From assembly GCF_900187985.1 (NCBI RefSeq), contig NZ_FZOA01000002.1:189805-253804 (forward strand): DNA of 64,000 nucleotides, read 5' to 3'. Below the pieces are notes generated by a model. It did not search any database and was not told the origin of the DNA. It worked only from the letters and a program-made list of their open reading frames with translations. Each line of letters begins with the position of its first letter. The stretch's first letter is position 1. A program made the position numbers and the translations under genes. This document shows positions 54,066 through 63,755 of this stretch, piece by piece. This DNA comes from Methylobacillus rhizosphaerae (GTDB lineage Bacteria; Pseudomonadota; Gammaproteobacteria; Burkholderiales; Methylophilaceae).

Positions 54066-54137
54066 ATGCCAAAGAGCAGCTGGCGTTCTACCATATACCG
54101 GAAGCTCATTGACGACTGGGAGAAACCGGATGTTTAA
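54066..54137 (+). CDS. putative 23-residue peptide
   Basis: MPKSSWRSTIYRKLIDDWEK with a three-residue tail, basic then acidic. AGGA lies 11 bases upstream, a poor spacing. It overlaps the next short frame by 8 bases, which is the main reason to list it. Confidence 0.35.
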   Translation: MPKSSWRSTIYRKLIDDWEKPDV

Positions 54138-54210
54138 AGTTGGCTTGGTAGAAATTACAATTGTTTCTTTCGCTTTCTTATGGCTGGCCTATAACTACAC
54201 ATGGTTGTAG
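54130..54210 (+). CDS. putative 26-residue membrane peptide
   Basis: MFKVGLVEITIVSFAFLWLA plus YNYTWL: a single strongly hydrophobic helix. GGGAG lies at good distance from ATG. Overlap with the preceding frame suggests coupling. Could be a toxin-like or regulator microprotein, but nothing shows it is expressed. Confidence 0.42.
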   Translation: MFKVGLVEITIVSFAFLWLAYNYTWL

Positions 54211-54625
54211 GCGGAACCAGGTCTTTAAATCCGAGGCCGCCCCTGGCATGGTGAAACGCTGGATGCCCTCCTGCTGCTTGCTGCATGAATGACCGCACTT
54301 ATCTTGAGTACAGTCATCCGCATGTCACAATAAGGCGATAGCCTTGCATGATGAACGGACATTTGCTGCCAGGCAGGTTGTATTGATCCCCGCAGGCCCT
54401 GTGGGAATTTTCCGTGCTCTCGAAGTCTCTGCTACCTTAAGAATAGTGGCATGGTTGGAAAACCATATCAGCAGTTGGTGATATTTGGGATGGTGCCATC
54501 AAATCCTGTTACTATGTCCGCATTCTGGAGGGCTCTGCCATGGGGTACATTTTCAGGTACGAACTGGCTGCGGTGAAAGCTGCCTTATTGGGGTAAATGA
54601 ACGTTATGCGGGGGAAAATAGACAC
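54211..54625. other. gene-poor stretch, one uncertain open frame
   Basis: A start-less open frame (about 54448-54597) reads ...DIWDGAIKSCYYVRILEGSA and ends GYIFRYELAAVKAALLG; it could be a gene remnant. Nothing else is seen. Confidence 0.3.
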
Positions 54626-54672
54626 AAAAAAACCAGCAGTTTCGGGCTTAATGCCGTATCAATGCTGGTTTT
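54626..54672 (-). terminator. terminator of tRNA-Leu(CAG)
   Basis: AACCAGCA and TGCTGGTT arms, with the T run on the minus strand. Confidence 0.82.
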
Positions 54673-54686
54673 CAAGGTGTTTTCTT

Positions 54687-54773
54687 TGGTGCCCAGAAGA
54701 GGACTCGAACCTCCACAGTGTTACCACCACTAGGACCTGAACCTAGCGCGTCTACCAATTCCGCCATCTGGGC
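54687..54773 (-). tRNA. tRNA-Leu (anticodon CAG)
   Basis: 87 bases including encoded CCA. Minus strand GCCCAGA acceptor, GGAATTGGTAGACGC D region, anticodon arm CTAGG-TTCAGGT-CCTAG (CAG at 34-36), long variable arm, GGTTCGAGTCC T arm. Confidence 0.95.
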
Positions 54774-54825
54774 TTCGTCGTTTGTTCAACGACAGAAGCC
54801 GCGCATTTTATAGGAAAGTTATACT

Positions 54826-57321
54826 TTGTCAACGAAAAAGAACAAATTAAAAAAAACAAATGTGCAGAAGGCTGCACCAGTGCGTAAAAGCAGGGGGGGG
54901 AGGGCTAGCGACCCCCATGCGGCGCGTGAGCAGGAGAAATATGCTAACCCCTTGCCCAGCCGGGAATTTATTCTCGCGGCAATGGAAGAACAAGGCGTGC
55001 CAGTGACGGTAGAGCAGCTCTATAAACTGGTGAGCATCAAAAAATCCGAACAGGAAATTTTCTGGCGACGGTTGTCGGCCATGGAGCGTGACGGACAGAT
55101 TATCCAGAATCGTAAAGGCGCGCTCTGTATTGCGAACAAGGTCAACCTGCTGGCGGGCAAGGTGCAAGGTCACGCGGATGGGTTTGGTTTCTTCATTCCA
55201 GATAGTGGCGGCGATGACTTGTTTCTTTCCCCGCGCGAGATGGCGCAGGTGATTCATGGGGATCGGGTCATGGTGCGGCCGGCTGGTGTGGATCGGCGCG
55301 GCAGGCCGGAAGGGCGGATTGTTGAAGTACTGGAACGCGGCACCAGAACCTTGGTCGGGCGCGTGATCAGTAGCCATGGCGTGACGATTGTTGCCGCTGA
55401 GGATAAGCGGGTGAACCAGGATATCCTGATTCCATACCATATGGATATGGGCGCCAAGGATGGGCAGGTGGTCATGGTCGAGCTGACTGAGCAGCCGTCC
55501 CCTCATGCAAAACCGGTTGGTAAGGTGATTGAGGTGCTGGGCAATTATGCGGATTCCGGTATGGAAATCGAGATTGCCTTGCGCAAGCACCACTTGCCTC
55601 ATGAGTTTTCCGAAGCTGCGCTCAAGCAGGCGAAAAAATACCCTGTGCAAGTGCGGGCATCAGACTGGAAAGGGCGGGTGGATTTACGTGATCTGCCCCT
55701 GATTACGATTGATGGCGAGACTGCGCGGGACTTTGATGATGCGGTCTATTGTGAGCCGCAAGGCAAAGGATGGCGCCTGGTGGTGGCGATTGCTGATGTG
55801 AGCTTCTATGTCAGGCCCGGGGATGGGCTGGATAAGGACGCTTACGAGCGGGGCAATTCTGTCTATTTTCCGCGTCGCGTGATTCCCATGCTGCCTGAAG
55901 CGTTATCCAACGGCCTGTGTTCACTCAACCCGGATGTCGAGCGTCTGTGTATGGTCTGCGATATGCAGGTGAGCAGTACTGGCAGCATCAAGCAATACAA
56001 GTTTTATCCCTCCGTGATGCGATCCAAGGCGCGTATGACCTATACCAAGGTCTTTGACATGATCAGCAATCCTGAGGGCGAGTTGGCAGTTGAGTACGCC
56101 TGGTTGATGCCGCATGTGCAGCACTTGTACACGCTGTACAAAACTATGCTGGCTGCCCGTGAAAAGCGCGGCGCGATTGAGTTTGAAAGTAATGAAACCC
56201 TGATGGTGTTCAATGACAATGGCAAGATAGAGCGCATTGATGCCGTGGTGCGCAATGAGGCACATCGCCTGATTGAGGAGTGCATGCTGGCAGCTAACGT
56301 CTGTGCGGCGGATTTTCTCGGCAAGAATGAACATCCTGCCTTGTATCGAATCCATGATGGACCAACCGAGGAAAAACTGGAGGCGCTACGTACTTTCATG
56401 GGCGAGTTCGGTTTTGGCCTGGGTGGTGGAGATACACCGCATGCCAAGGATTATGGCAGGCTGCTGGCCCAGATCAAGGGACGGCCTGATGAGCAGTTAT
56501 TGCAGACTGTCTTGCTGCGCTCCATGCAGCAGGCTGTTTACAGTCCTGACAATATAGGCCACTTCGGCCTGGCTTATGAAGCCTATGCACACTTCACTTC
56601 ACCGATCCGTCGCTATCCCGATCTGCTGATTCATCGTGCTATCAAGGCCGTACTGAATGGCGAGAAATACAAGGCAGGTGACTGGCAGGAGCTGGGCAAG
56701 CATTGCTCCATGACCGAGCGGCGTGCAGATGATGCGACGCGGGATGTGGAAGCTTGGCTCAAGTGTTATTACATGCAGGACAAGATTGGTGAGGAGTTCG
56801 ACGGCACAGTGGCTGGCGTCACCAGTTTTGGCTTGTTTGTGGCACTGGATGGTGTCTACGTCGAAGGTTTGTTGCATGTGACCGAACTTGGTAATGATTA
56901 TTTCAATTACGACAAGGTCAGGCATGAAATGCTGGGCGAAAGGACAGGCGTCCGCTATCGCCTGGGTGACCGCTTGCGTGTCAAAGTGAACCGGGTTGAC
57001 CTGGAAACCAGTCGTGTGGATTTCAGCCTGGTTGCCAGGAAGGGGGAATTGCAGGCATCATCCGCACCTGCCGCGAAATCTGCCGGACGCCGCCCTGTGA
57101 AGGAAGAAAAAACAGCGGGGGCTGCGAAAACCACGCGCCGGAAGGTTGCAGTGCAGGAAGAGGTGCCGCAGGAGATATTCGTTGAGCCGGAAGCACGGCC
57201 TGCAGTACGCAAGGCAACGGCCAAGCCCGCCAGCAAGACCAAGACTGCAGGCCGGCCGCCGCGTGCCAGTAATGGGAAATCCCGGGCTAAAGTAACAACC
57301 AAGGTAAAGAAAGCTAGTTGA
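54826..57321 (+). CDS. rnr: ribonuclease R
   Basis: 831-residue 3'-5' exoribonuclease. TTG start with AGGAAAG well placed; no ATG fits. Domains in order: helix-turn-helix/cold-shock region (MEEQGVPVTVEQLYKLVSIKK; FGFFIPDSGGDDLFLSPREM), RNB catalytic domain with ITIDGETARDFDDAVYCE (active-site Asp) and IADVSFYVRPGDGLD, then S1 domain (GEEFDGTVAGVTSFGLFVALDG). A lysine/alanine-rich basic tail of about 95 residues ends the protein. It is 52 bases from the divergent tRNA-Leu gene, so promoters are shared space. Confidence 0.96.
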   Translation: MSTKKNKLKKTNVQKAAPVRKSRGGRASDPHAAREQEKYANPLPSREFILAAMEEQGVPVTVEQLYKLVSIKKSEQEIFWRRLSAMERDGQIIQNRKGALCIANKVNLLAGKVQGHADGFGFFIPDSGGDDLFLSPREMAQVIHGDRVMVRPAGVDRRGRPEGRIVEVLERGTRTLVGRVISSHGVTIVAAEDKRVNQDILIPYHMDMGAKDGQVVMVELTEQPSPHAKPVGKVIEVLGNYADSGMEIEIALRKHHLPHEFSEAALKQAKKYPVQVRASDWKGRVDLRDLPLITIDGETARDFDDAVYCEPQGKGWRLVVAIADVSFYVRPGDGLDKDAYERGNSVYFPRRVIPMLPEALSNGLCSLNPDVERLCMVCDMQVSSTGSIKQYKFYPSVMRSKARMTYTKVFDMISNPEGELAVEYAWLMPHVQHLYTLYKTMLAAREKRGAIEFESNETLMVFNDNGKIERIDAVVRNEAHRLIEECMLAANVCAADFLGKNEHPALYRIHDGPTEEKLEALRTFMGEFGFGLGGGDTPHAKDYGRLLAQIKGRPDEQLLQTVLLRSMQQAVYSPDNIGHFGLAYEAYAHFTSPIRRYPDLLIHRAIKAVLNGEKYKAGDWQELGKHCSMTERRADDATRDVEAWLKCYYMQDKIGEEFDGTVAGVTSFGLFVALDGVYVEGLLHVTELGNDYFNYDKVRHEMLGERTGVRYRLGDRLRVKVNRVDLETSRVDFSLVARKGELQASSAPAAKSAGRRPVKEEKTAGAAKTTRRKVAVQEEVPQEIFVEPEARPAVRKATAKPASKTKTAGRPPRASNGKSRAKVTTKVKKAS

Positions 57322-57325
57322 TTGA

Positions 57326-58075
57326 ATGAGTGACTCACGTATTTTATTTGGCTTTCATGCAGTATTGAGCCGTTTGCGCCAGCATGGTGCCAGCATCCAG
57401 GAAATCCTGATCGATAAGGATAGGGTGGATGCGCGTATGAAGGATTTACTGCAGATGGCGGAAAACGCCAATGTGCGCGTGATGCAGGTGGAGCGCACAC
57501 GCCTGGATGGGATGGCGGGTGGTAATGCGCGTCACCAGGGCGTGATTGCCAGGGTGGTGGATACGCCGATCCCGTACAAGGATATTCATGACATTCTTGA
57601 GTCTGACCTCAAGGAACCGCCGTTTTTCCTGGTGCTGGACGGCGTGGAAGACCCGCATAACCTGGGTGCATGCCTGCGTGTTGCAGATGCCATGGGTGTG
57701 CATGCCGTGATTGCGCCCAAGGACAGGGCGGCCGGCCTGAATGCCACTGTGCGCAAAGTGGCATGCGGCGCTGCCGAAACCGTGCCGTTTATCGCGGTGA
57801 CCAACCTGGCACGTACCCTGCGCGAACTGCAGGAAGCTGGTGTGTTCGTGGTGGGGGCTGCTGCAGAGGCACCTGCTGATTTGATCAGTACCGATTTGTC
57901 TGGCCCTTTGGCACTGGTGCTGGGAGCTGAAGGTAGTGGCTTGCGCCGCCTGACGCAGGAAACCTGCGATGCCCTGATCAATATTCCCATGTATGGGTCA
58001 GTGGAGAGTCTGAACGTCTCTGTGGCCAGCGGAATCTGCCTGTATGAGGCACGCAGGCAGCGCAATACACAATAA
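57326..58075 (+). CDS. rlmB: 23S rRNA (guanosine-2'-O)-methyltransferase
   Basis: 249 residues, SPOUT/TrmH family, methylates G2251 of 23S rRNA. Motifs: [21 protein letters not shown] (motif 1), [17 protein letters not shown] (motif 2) and [18 protein letters not shown] (motif 3), which form the knotted SAM site. It follows rnr after 4 bases, the same order as in many gammaproteobacteria and betaproteobacteria. Confidence 0.96.
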   Translation: MSDSRILFGFHAVLSRLRQHGASIQEILIDKDRVDARMKDLLQMAENANVRVMQVERTRLDGMAGGNARHQGVIARVVDTPIPYKDIHDILESDLKEPPFFLVLDGVEDPHNLGACLRVADAMGVHAVIAPKDRAAGLNATVRKVACGAAETVPFIAVTNLARTLRELQEAGVFVVGAAAEAPADLISTDLSGPLALVLGAEGSGLRRLTQETCDALINIPMYGSVESLNVSVASGICLYEARRQRNTQ

Positions 58076-58097
58076 TCCAGGCTTGGGATTGGACAGG

Positions 58098-58131
58098 AAA
58101 CCCGCATGAAGGTGCGGGTTTATTTGTTTTT
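58098..58131 (+). terminator. terminator of rnr-rlmB
   Basis: AAACCCGCA/TGCGGGTTT stem followed by a T-rich stretch. Confidence 0.82.
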
Positions 58132-58310
58132 TGCTGTGTGACGCATCACGGCATTGTCATCAAGCCGGTTTAATCTGAATTTGCAGGATGCATGCAATCA
58201 TGCAGGTTTACTGTGCATTATTGCGGCTTAGCTTTATTTTAGGCTGCTAAAATGTTATTTTATCGGTCTTTCTGTCGTTGTTTTTATCTTTAAATATCTT
58301 TGGAGTCATT

Positions 58311-58736
58311 ATGGCTGTTGAACGTACCCTTTCCATTATCAAACCCGATGCAGTTGCCAAGAACGTAATCGGCAAAATCTACACTCGTTTTGAAGATGCT
58401 GGCCTCAAGATCATCGCTTCCAAGCAAGTACAACTGTCTCAGGCTGATGCAGAGGGTTTTTACGCGGTTCACAAAGAGCGTCCTTTCTTCAATGACCTGG
58501 TCAAGTTCATGATTTCCGGCCCAGTTGTTGTGCAAGTGCTGGAAGGCGAGAACGCTGTGCTGAAGCACCGTGACCTGATGGGCGCAACTGACCCCAAGAA
58601 GGCTGATGCAGGTACTATCCGTGCTGACTTTGCTGACAGCATCGATGCAAACGCTGTGCACGGTTCTGACTCTCTGGAAAATGCTGCGATTGAAATTGCT
58701 TATTTCTTCGCGCAATCTAACGTTTACAGCCGCTAA
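58311..58736 (+). CDS. ndk: nucleoside diphosphate kinase
   Basis: 141 residues; transfers phosphate between nucleoside di- and triphosphates through a phospho-histidine. [21 protein letters not shown] at the start and [20 protein letters not shown] (active His in the NAVHGSDS block) are diagnostic. ATG chosen over an upstream in-frame one; TGGAG lies before it. Heads the rlmN-pilF-rodZ-ispG-hisS run. Confidence 0.97.
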   Translation: MAVERTLSIIKPDAVAKNVIGKIYTRFEDAGLKIIASKQVQLSQADAEGFYAVHKERPFFNDLVKFMISGPVVVQVLEGENAVLKHRDLMGATDPKKADAGTIRADFADSIDANAVHGSDSLENAAIEIAYFFAQSNVYSR

Positions 58737-58747
58737 GGTGTAACTGC

Positions 58748-59836
58748 ATGACAGTCAATCTTCTCAATCTCAACCAGGCAGCACTGGCTGAATACTTCCA
58801 GAGTATCGGCGAGAAGCCTTTTCGTGCCAAGCAGATGATGCGTTGGATGCATCACTTTGGCGTGAATGAGTTCGGGGAGATGACTGATATTGCCAAGGCG
58901 TTGCGTGAAAAGCTCGCCAAGGAGGCCGTGATTGTGCCTCCGTCAGTTCATCTCGAGCAGATATCGGAAGACGGTACGCGCAAGTGGTTGATTGACGTAG
59001 GTGCAGGCAATGGCGTTGAAACCGTGTTTATTCCTGAGGATGAGCGTGGCACGCTCTGTGTGTCTTCCCAGGTGGGATGTGCGCTGGACTGTACATTCTG
59101 TTCAACAGGTCGTCAAGGGTTCAACCGCAATCTCAGCGTATCCGAGATTATCGGGCAGCTGTGGGTGGCGAATAAGGCGCTCGGGCGTGATCCCAAGGGT
59201 GACCGCATCATCAGTAATGTGGTGATGATGGGCATGGGAGAACCGTTAGCCAATTTCGATAATGTGGTCACGGCGATGAATATCATGCTGGATGATTCGG
59301 CCTATGGGTTGAGCCGCCGGCGTGTGACTTTGTCTACTTCCGGCATGGTGCCGGCAATGGACAGATTGCGTGAAGAGTGCCCGGTAGCATTGGCGGTTTC
59401 CCTGCATGCGCCCAATGATGCGCTGCGCGATGAAATCGTGCCGATCAACCGCAAGTATCCGATTGCAGCACTGATGGCTGCCTGCCAGCGTTATCTGGAA
59501 AAGGCGCCACGTGATTTCGTCACTTTTGAATATGTGATGCTGGACGGTGTCAACGACACTGTCGAGCATGCCAGGCAGTTGCTGGACATCGTCAAGGATG
59601 TGCCATGCAAGTTCAACCTGATTCCCTTCAATCCTTTCCCTAACAGCGGCTATGATACTTCCAAGCCGGACAATATCCGCCGCTTCCGGGACATTCTCAT
59701 GCAGGCAGGCTATATCGTGACGACGCGCAAGACGCGCGGGGAAGATATTGATGCTGCATGTGGGCAACTGGCGGGGAAAGTCCAGGATAAAACCAAACGT
59801 TCACTGCGCCGCATCAAGGTGGAGGCCATTGCGTGA
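58748..59836 (+). CDS. rlmN: rRNA/tRNA adenine-C2 methyltransferase RlmN
   Basis: 362-residue radical SAM enzyme that methylates A2503 of 23S rRNA and A37 of some tRNAs. The [4Fe-4S] ligands are in [19 protein letters not shown]; further conserved [11 protein letters not shown], the [12 protein letters not shown] segment, and the methyl-accepting cysteine region near [16 protein letters not shown]. It overlaps the next gene by 4 bases. Confidence 0.97.
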   Translation: MTVNLLNLNQAALAEYFQSIGEKPFRAKQMMRWMHHFGVNEFGEMTDIAKALREKLAKEAVIVPPSVHLEQISEDGTRKWLIDVGAGNGVETVFIPEDERGTLCVSSQVGCALDCTFCSTGRQGFNRNLSVSEIIGQLWVANKALGRDPKGDRIISNVVMMGMGEPLANFDNVVTAMNIMLDDSAYGLSRRRVTLSTSGMVPAMDRLREECPVALAVSLHAPNDALRDEIVPINRKYPIAALMAACQRYLEKAPRDFVTFEYVMLDGVNDTVEHARQLLDIVKDVPCKFNLIPFNPFPNSGYDTSKPDNIRRFRDILMQAGYIVTTRKTRGEDIDAACGQLAGKVQDKTKRSLRRIKVEAIA

Positions 59837-60288
59837 AAATATGCCTGGTGCTGGTTGCCGGGATATTATTTACTGCCTGTGCTGGTGCAGTTGCCGGGCA
59901 GGATGCCAGGGCAGTGCGCATATACAACACTTCAGGTGTCAATAGCCTGGAAGTTGGTCATGACGGTACTTTGCCGTATTCACGTCTGCGTATGCAGGCG
60001 GCACAATATTTTCAGCATGTTCTGCAGTCGCAGTCAGATATTCCCCATACGCGTTACCAATTGGCGATGCTTGCCAATGACGGTGAGGGTGATACTACTG
60101 CACGTGCCTACGCGTCTTCAGTCGTGGAGGCTTATGCGCCAACTGCAGCCATGTTATGGTTAGGGGTCAAGTCAGCTCATCAGAATGGGAATAATGATGG
60201 CGGCGGATTTGGCTATGGAGCGCAGTTGAGGAAGCATCTTCCTCACTCGGAACAGACAGAACGATTATTGTCAGGACAATTACGATGA
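59833..60288 (+). CDS. short PilF/PilW-like lipoprotein
   Basis: 151 residues from GTG overlapping the rlmN stop. N-terminal lipoprotein signal ([12 protein letters not shown], Cys at 16). The remainder resembles only the C-terminal part of PilF/PilW ([52 protein letters not shown]). PilF is usually about 250 residues with several tetratricopeptide repeats in the slot between rlmN and rodZ; the first repeats are missing here. Likely a pilus-assembly remnant or adapted form. Confidence 0.7.
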   Translation: MKICLVLVAGILFTACAGAVAGQDARAVRIYNTSGVNSLEVGHDGTLPYSRLRMQAAQYFQHVLQSQSDIPHTRYQLAMLANDGEGDTTARAYASSVVEAYAPTAAMLWLGVKSAHQNGNNDGGGFGYGAQLRKHLPHSEQTERLLSGQLR

Positions 60289-61178
60289 GTGAGCAATTTC
60301 ATCCTGATCAGGAATTACAGACGTCACAAACTTATATTGACCGGATCGGACCGGTGCTGGTGGCTGTGCGTGAGCAACATGGATTGACTGTGGAGGACAT
60401 CTCCCAGCGCTTGCGCCTCAGCATACGCCAGATACTTGCTCTGGAAAGCGATGATTTCGCGGTATTGCCAGAGGCGGTGATTACCCGGGGCTTTATCCGA
60501 AATTATGCACGCTTGTTGCAGATTGATGCAGCACCGTTGCTGGAAGTTTACAGCCGGTATACCCCTGCGCAGAATAGCCAGGCGATCAGCATTCCTTCTG
60601 CAAATGTGGTGATCTCCACCCAGACTGCCACTTCGTGGCGGCCATTTGCATGGTTTTGTGCCGGATTGGCCTTGCTGCTATGTGGGTGGGCGTTTTATGC
60701 GGATCTTTTTTCCCGGCCGGGTGCAGATATTGCAACTGGGCCGGAAACCCAGTTGTCTGCTGACGCGGCAATGGATGCCGGCACGATTGCGCGTGAGCAT
60801 ATATTGCCATCAGCTCCGGATGAGCCGGTAACAGCCCAACAGGGTCTGGATACAGTGCCTGCACCATCTGCCAGCGAAGCTCCTGCCGTAGCGGAATCGA
60901 GCGCTCCTGCTCTGCCGGCAGAAAATCCTTCTGCAGTCATGGGGCCGACCTTGAAGTTCTCATCGACAGCAGAAAGCTGGGTGAGTGTCACTGATGCGAG
61001 TGGCAAGCAGGTATTGAACAAGATATTGCCGGCCAATAGCGAGGAAACCGTGGAAGGCAAGCCGCCGTTCAGAATCGTGGTTGGCAATGCCAATGCGACC
61101 AGACTTGAATACAATAGCAATCCGGTTGACTTGGCACCTTATACCAAGGTCACAGTGGCGCGTTTAACGTTGGAGTAG
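60285..61178 (+). CDS. rodZ: RodZ-like cytoskeletal protein
   Basis: 297 residues. N-terminal helix-turn-helix (LVAVREQHGLTVEDISQRLRLSIRQILALESDDF), one membrane helix (FAWFCAGLALLLCGWAFYA), and a periplasmic DUF4115 domain (SWVSVTDASGKQVLNKILPAN, PPFRIVVGNANATRLEYN) separated by an Ala/Pro-rich linker. Links MreB to the wall machinery. ATG overlaps the previous stop by 4 bases. Confidence 0.93.
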   Translation: MSEQFHPDQELQTSQTYIDRIGPVLVAVREQHGLTVEDISQRLRLSIRQILALESDDFAVLPEAVITRGFIRNYARLLQIDAAPLLEVYSRYTPAQNSQAISIPSANVVISTQTATSWRPFAWFCAGLALLLCGWAFYADLFSRPGADIATGPETQLSADAAMDAGTIAREHILPSAPDEPVTAQQGLDTVPAPSASEAPAVAESSAPALPAENPSAVMGPTLKFSSTAESWVSVTDASGKQVLNKILPANSEETVEGKPPFRIVVGNANATRLEYNSNPVDLAPYTKVTVARLTLE

Positions 61179-61181
61179 TAC

Positions 61182-62471
61182 TTGGATTCCCAGAATATCC
61201 TTAATCGGCGCAATACACGAACAGTCATGATCGGCCATGTGCCTGTCGGCAGCAGTTCTCATGTGGTGGTGCAGTCGATGACCAATACCGATACTGCTGA
61301 TGCGGCAGCGACGGTGCAACAGGTTTATGAGCTTTGGAGGGCAGGGTCGGAAGTTGTGCGTATTACTGTCAACTCGCCGGAAGCCGCAGCCCAGGTCAGC
61401 ACGATCAGGCGCAGGCTTGATGATATGGGATGTAATGCGCCGCTGGTCGGGGATTTCCATTTCAATGGCCATCGCCTGTTGGCGCAATACCCTGATTGTG
61501 CAGAAGCACTGGCAAAATACCGTATCAATCCCGGCAATGTAGGCAAAGGCTCGAAGCGGGATGAACAGTTTTCTGCCATGATCAAGGCGGCGATTGACTA
61601 CAACAAGCCTGTACGTATAGGCGTGAACTGGGGCAGCCTGGATCAGGCCAAGATGGCTCGCATGATGGATGAAAATTCCAAGCGGGCTGCGCCTTTGAGT
61701 TCAGAAGCATTGATGCGTGAAATGCTGATCCAGTCAGCGCTGGAAAATGCAGAGGAAGCGGAAGCGCTAGGCTTGCCGGGCGACCGTATCATTATTTCCT
61801 GTAAGGTCAGTGCAGTTCAGGACCTGATCAAGGTGTATCGCGATCTTGGCAGCCGTTGCGATTATCCATTGCACCTTGGCCTGACTGAAGCGGGTATGGG
61901 CTCCAAGGGGATTGTGGCCTCCACCGCAGCCTTGTCTATCCTGATGCAGGATGGCATCGGCGATACCATCCGGGTTTCCCTGACACCGGAGCCAGGTGAG
62001 CCGCGCACCAAGGAAGTGGTGGTAGCACAGGAAATCCTGCAGACCATGGGGATACGCTCCTTTACACCATTGGTAACGGCTTGTCCGGGTTGCGGACGTA
62101 CAACCTCCACCTTTTTCCAGGAACTGGCACAGAAGATCCAGCATTACCTGCGTGACCAGATGCCGGTATGGCGTAATCAGTATCCCGGTGTAGAGAATAT
62201 GAGTGTTGCTGTGATGGGCTGTGTAGTGAATGGCCCCGGCGAATCCAAGCTAGCCAATATCGGCATCAGCCTGCCAGGAACAGGAGAAGTCCCGGTTGCG
62301 CCTGTCTATGTGGATGGTGAAAAAACCGTGACACTCAAGGGTGAGGCCATCGCTGATGACTTCAAGACCATTGTTGAGGAGTACGTGCGTGTTCATTATG
62401 CCGAAGGTGGGCGGCTACGCCAGCAGGATTCTGGCAAAAGCCCGAAAACGATCCCACTCAAAGCCATCTGA
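61182..62471 (+). CDS. ispG: 4-hydroxy-3-methylbut-2-enyl diphosphate synthase
   Basis: 429-residue [4Fe-4S] enzyme of the MEP isoprenoid pathway. TTG start with GGAG upstream; homology ([30 protein letters not shown]) extends upstream of the first ATG. Iron-sulfur ligands are seen in [11 protein letters not shown] and the [13 protein letters not shown] block. Follows rodZ by 3 bases. Confidence 0.96.
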   Translation: MDSQNILNRRNTRTVMIGHVPVGSSSHVVVQSMTNTDTADAAATVQQVYELWRAGSEVVRITVNSPEAAAQVSTIRRRLDDMGCNAPLVGDFHFNGHRLLAQYPDCAEALAKYRINPGNVGKGSKRDEQFSAMIKAAIDYNKPVRIGVNWGSLDQAKMARMMDENSKRAAPLSSEALMREMLIQSALENAEEAEALGLPGDRIIISCKVSAVQDLIKVYRDLGSRCDYPLHLGLTEAGMGSKGIVASTAALSILMQDGIGDTIRVSLTPEPGEPRTKEVVVAQEILQTMGIRSFTPLVTACPGCGRTTSTFFQELAQKIQHYLRDQMPVWRNQYPGVENMSVAVMGCVVNGPGESKLANIGISLPGTGEVPVAPVYVDGEKTVTLKGEAIADDFKTIVEEYVRVHYAEGGRLRQQDSGKSPKTIPLKAI

Positions 62472-62495
62472 AATTTTAATAAGAATTAAATCGTT

Positions 62496-63755
62496 ATGTC
62501 TGACAAGTTTCAAAGTATCAAGGGTTTTTACGATATTCTGCCAGTGGATACTGCACTGTGGCAAAGGCTCGAAGATGGCGCCAGGCGTGTGCTGGCCCAA
62601 TATGGGTACCGCAATATCCGTTTGCCTATCGTAGAGCCGACAGAGTTATTCATCCGCGGCGTGGGAGAGCATACCGATATTGTCGAAAAGGAAATGTATT
62701 CCTGGGAAGACAAGCTGAATGGTGATCGCCTGACGCTACGTCCAGAAGGTACGGCAGGATGCGTACGTGCTGTGGTAGAGCACAGCCTGACTTACAATGG
62801 TCCGCAACGCCTGTGGTATATGGGGCCGATGTTCCGTCATGAGAATGTGCAGAAAGGACGCCAGCGCCAGTTTCACCAGATCGGGGCTGAAGCATTCGGT
62901 TATAACGGCCCGGATGTGGATGCAGAGCAAATTGCCATGCTGGCGCGCTTGTGGCGCGAGCTGGGAGTGGCTGATGCAGTGGAACTGCAACTGAATACAA
63001 TAGGAGATGCGGCAGAGCGCGCAGAGTACCGCCAGGTGCTGATTGCCTATTTTGAACAGCATGCCAACTTGCTGGACGAAGATGCCAAACGCCGCCTGCA
63101 CGCTAACCCGTTGCGGATTCTGGATAGTAAGAATCCAACAATGCAGGCCATGATAGAAGCTGCTCCCAAACTGCTGGACAGCCTGGGAGAGGAGAGCCGA
63201 GCCCATTTTGATGGTCTGACACGCTTGCTGGACCAGATTGGCGTGCGATGGAAACTGAATACCCGCCTGGTGCGCGGGCTGGATTATTACAACCGTACCG
63301 TATTTGAGTGGGTGACTGACAAGCTGGGCAGCCAGGGCACGATAGCCGGTGGTGGTCGTTATGACACGCTGGTGCAGCGTCTGGGTGGCAAGGAAACACC
63401 TGCCTGTGGTTTTGGCATCGGTCTGGAGCGCGTGTTCCTGTTGATGCAGGAGTGTGGCGTGAGCGCGGCACAAAGTCCGGATGTTTACCTGGTCAATGTT
63501 GGCGATATTGCGGCGGCAGCGGCGTTGCCGATTGCAGAGACACTGCGTGACAGTGGTCTGACAGTAAACCTGCATGCGGGCGGTGGCAGCTTTAAATCCC
63601 AGATGAAAAAGGCAGACCAGAGTGGTGCGCCTTATGCCTTGATTCTGGGAGAGGATGAAGTGGCAGCCAATGAAATTTGTCTGAAGCCATTGCGTGAAAA
63701 TGGGGAGCAAAGCAGAATGTCCCTTTCCCAAGCCATTGAGATATTGCATAGATGA
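62496..63755 (+). CDS. hisS: histidyl-tRNA synthetase
   Basis: 419-residue class II synthetase. Motif 2 MFRHENVQKGRQRQFHQIGAE, histidine-specific LVRGLDYYNRTVFEWV, and motif 3 CGFGIGLERVFLL; a C-terminal anticodon-binding domain follows. It overlaps the start of an ABC ATPase gene by 4 bases rather than being followed by the usual yfgM/bamB pair. Confidence 0.97.
   Translation: MSDKFQSIKGFYDILPVDTALWQRLEDGARRVLAQYGYRNIRLPIVEPTELFIRGVGEHTDIVEKEMYSWEDKLNGDRLTLRPEGTAGCVRAVVEHSLTYNGPQRLWYMGPMFRHENVQKGRQRQFHQIGAEAFGYNGPDVDAEQIAMLARLWRELGVADAVELQLNTIGDAAERAEYRQVLIAYFEQHANLLDEDAKRRLHANPLRILDSKNPTMQAMIEAAPKLLDSLGEESRAHFDGLTRLLDQIGVRWKLNTRLVRGLDYYNRTVFEWVTDKLGSQGTIAGGGRYDTLVQRLGGKETPACGFGIGLERVFLLMQECGVSAAQSPDVYLVNVGDIAAAAALPIAETLRDSGLTVNLHAGGGSFKSQMKKADQSGAPYALILGEDEVAANEICLKPLRENGEQSRMSLSQAIEILHR

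Noticed and set aside
54485-54733. 82-codon open frame ending in tRNA-Leu(CAG)
   Set aside because: Overlaps the tRNA and its terminator on the other strand.
52396-54773. Genomic island integrated at a tRNA-Leu
   Set aside because: No integrase and no duplicated tRNA 3' end was found; kept only as a comparison target in the findings.
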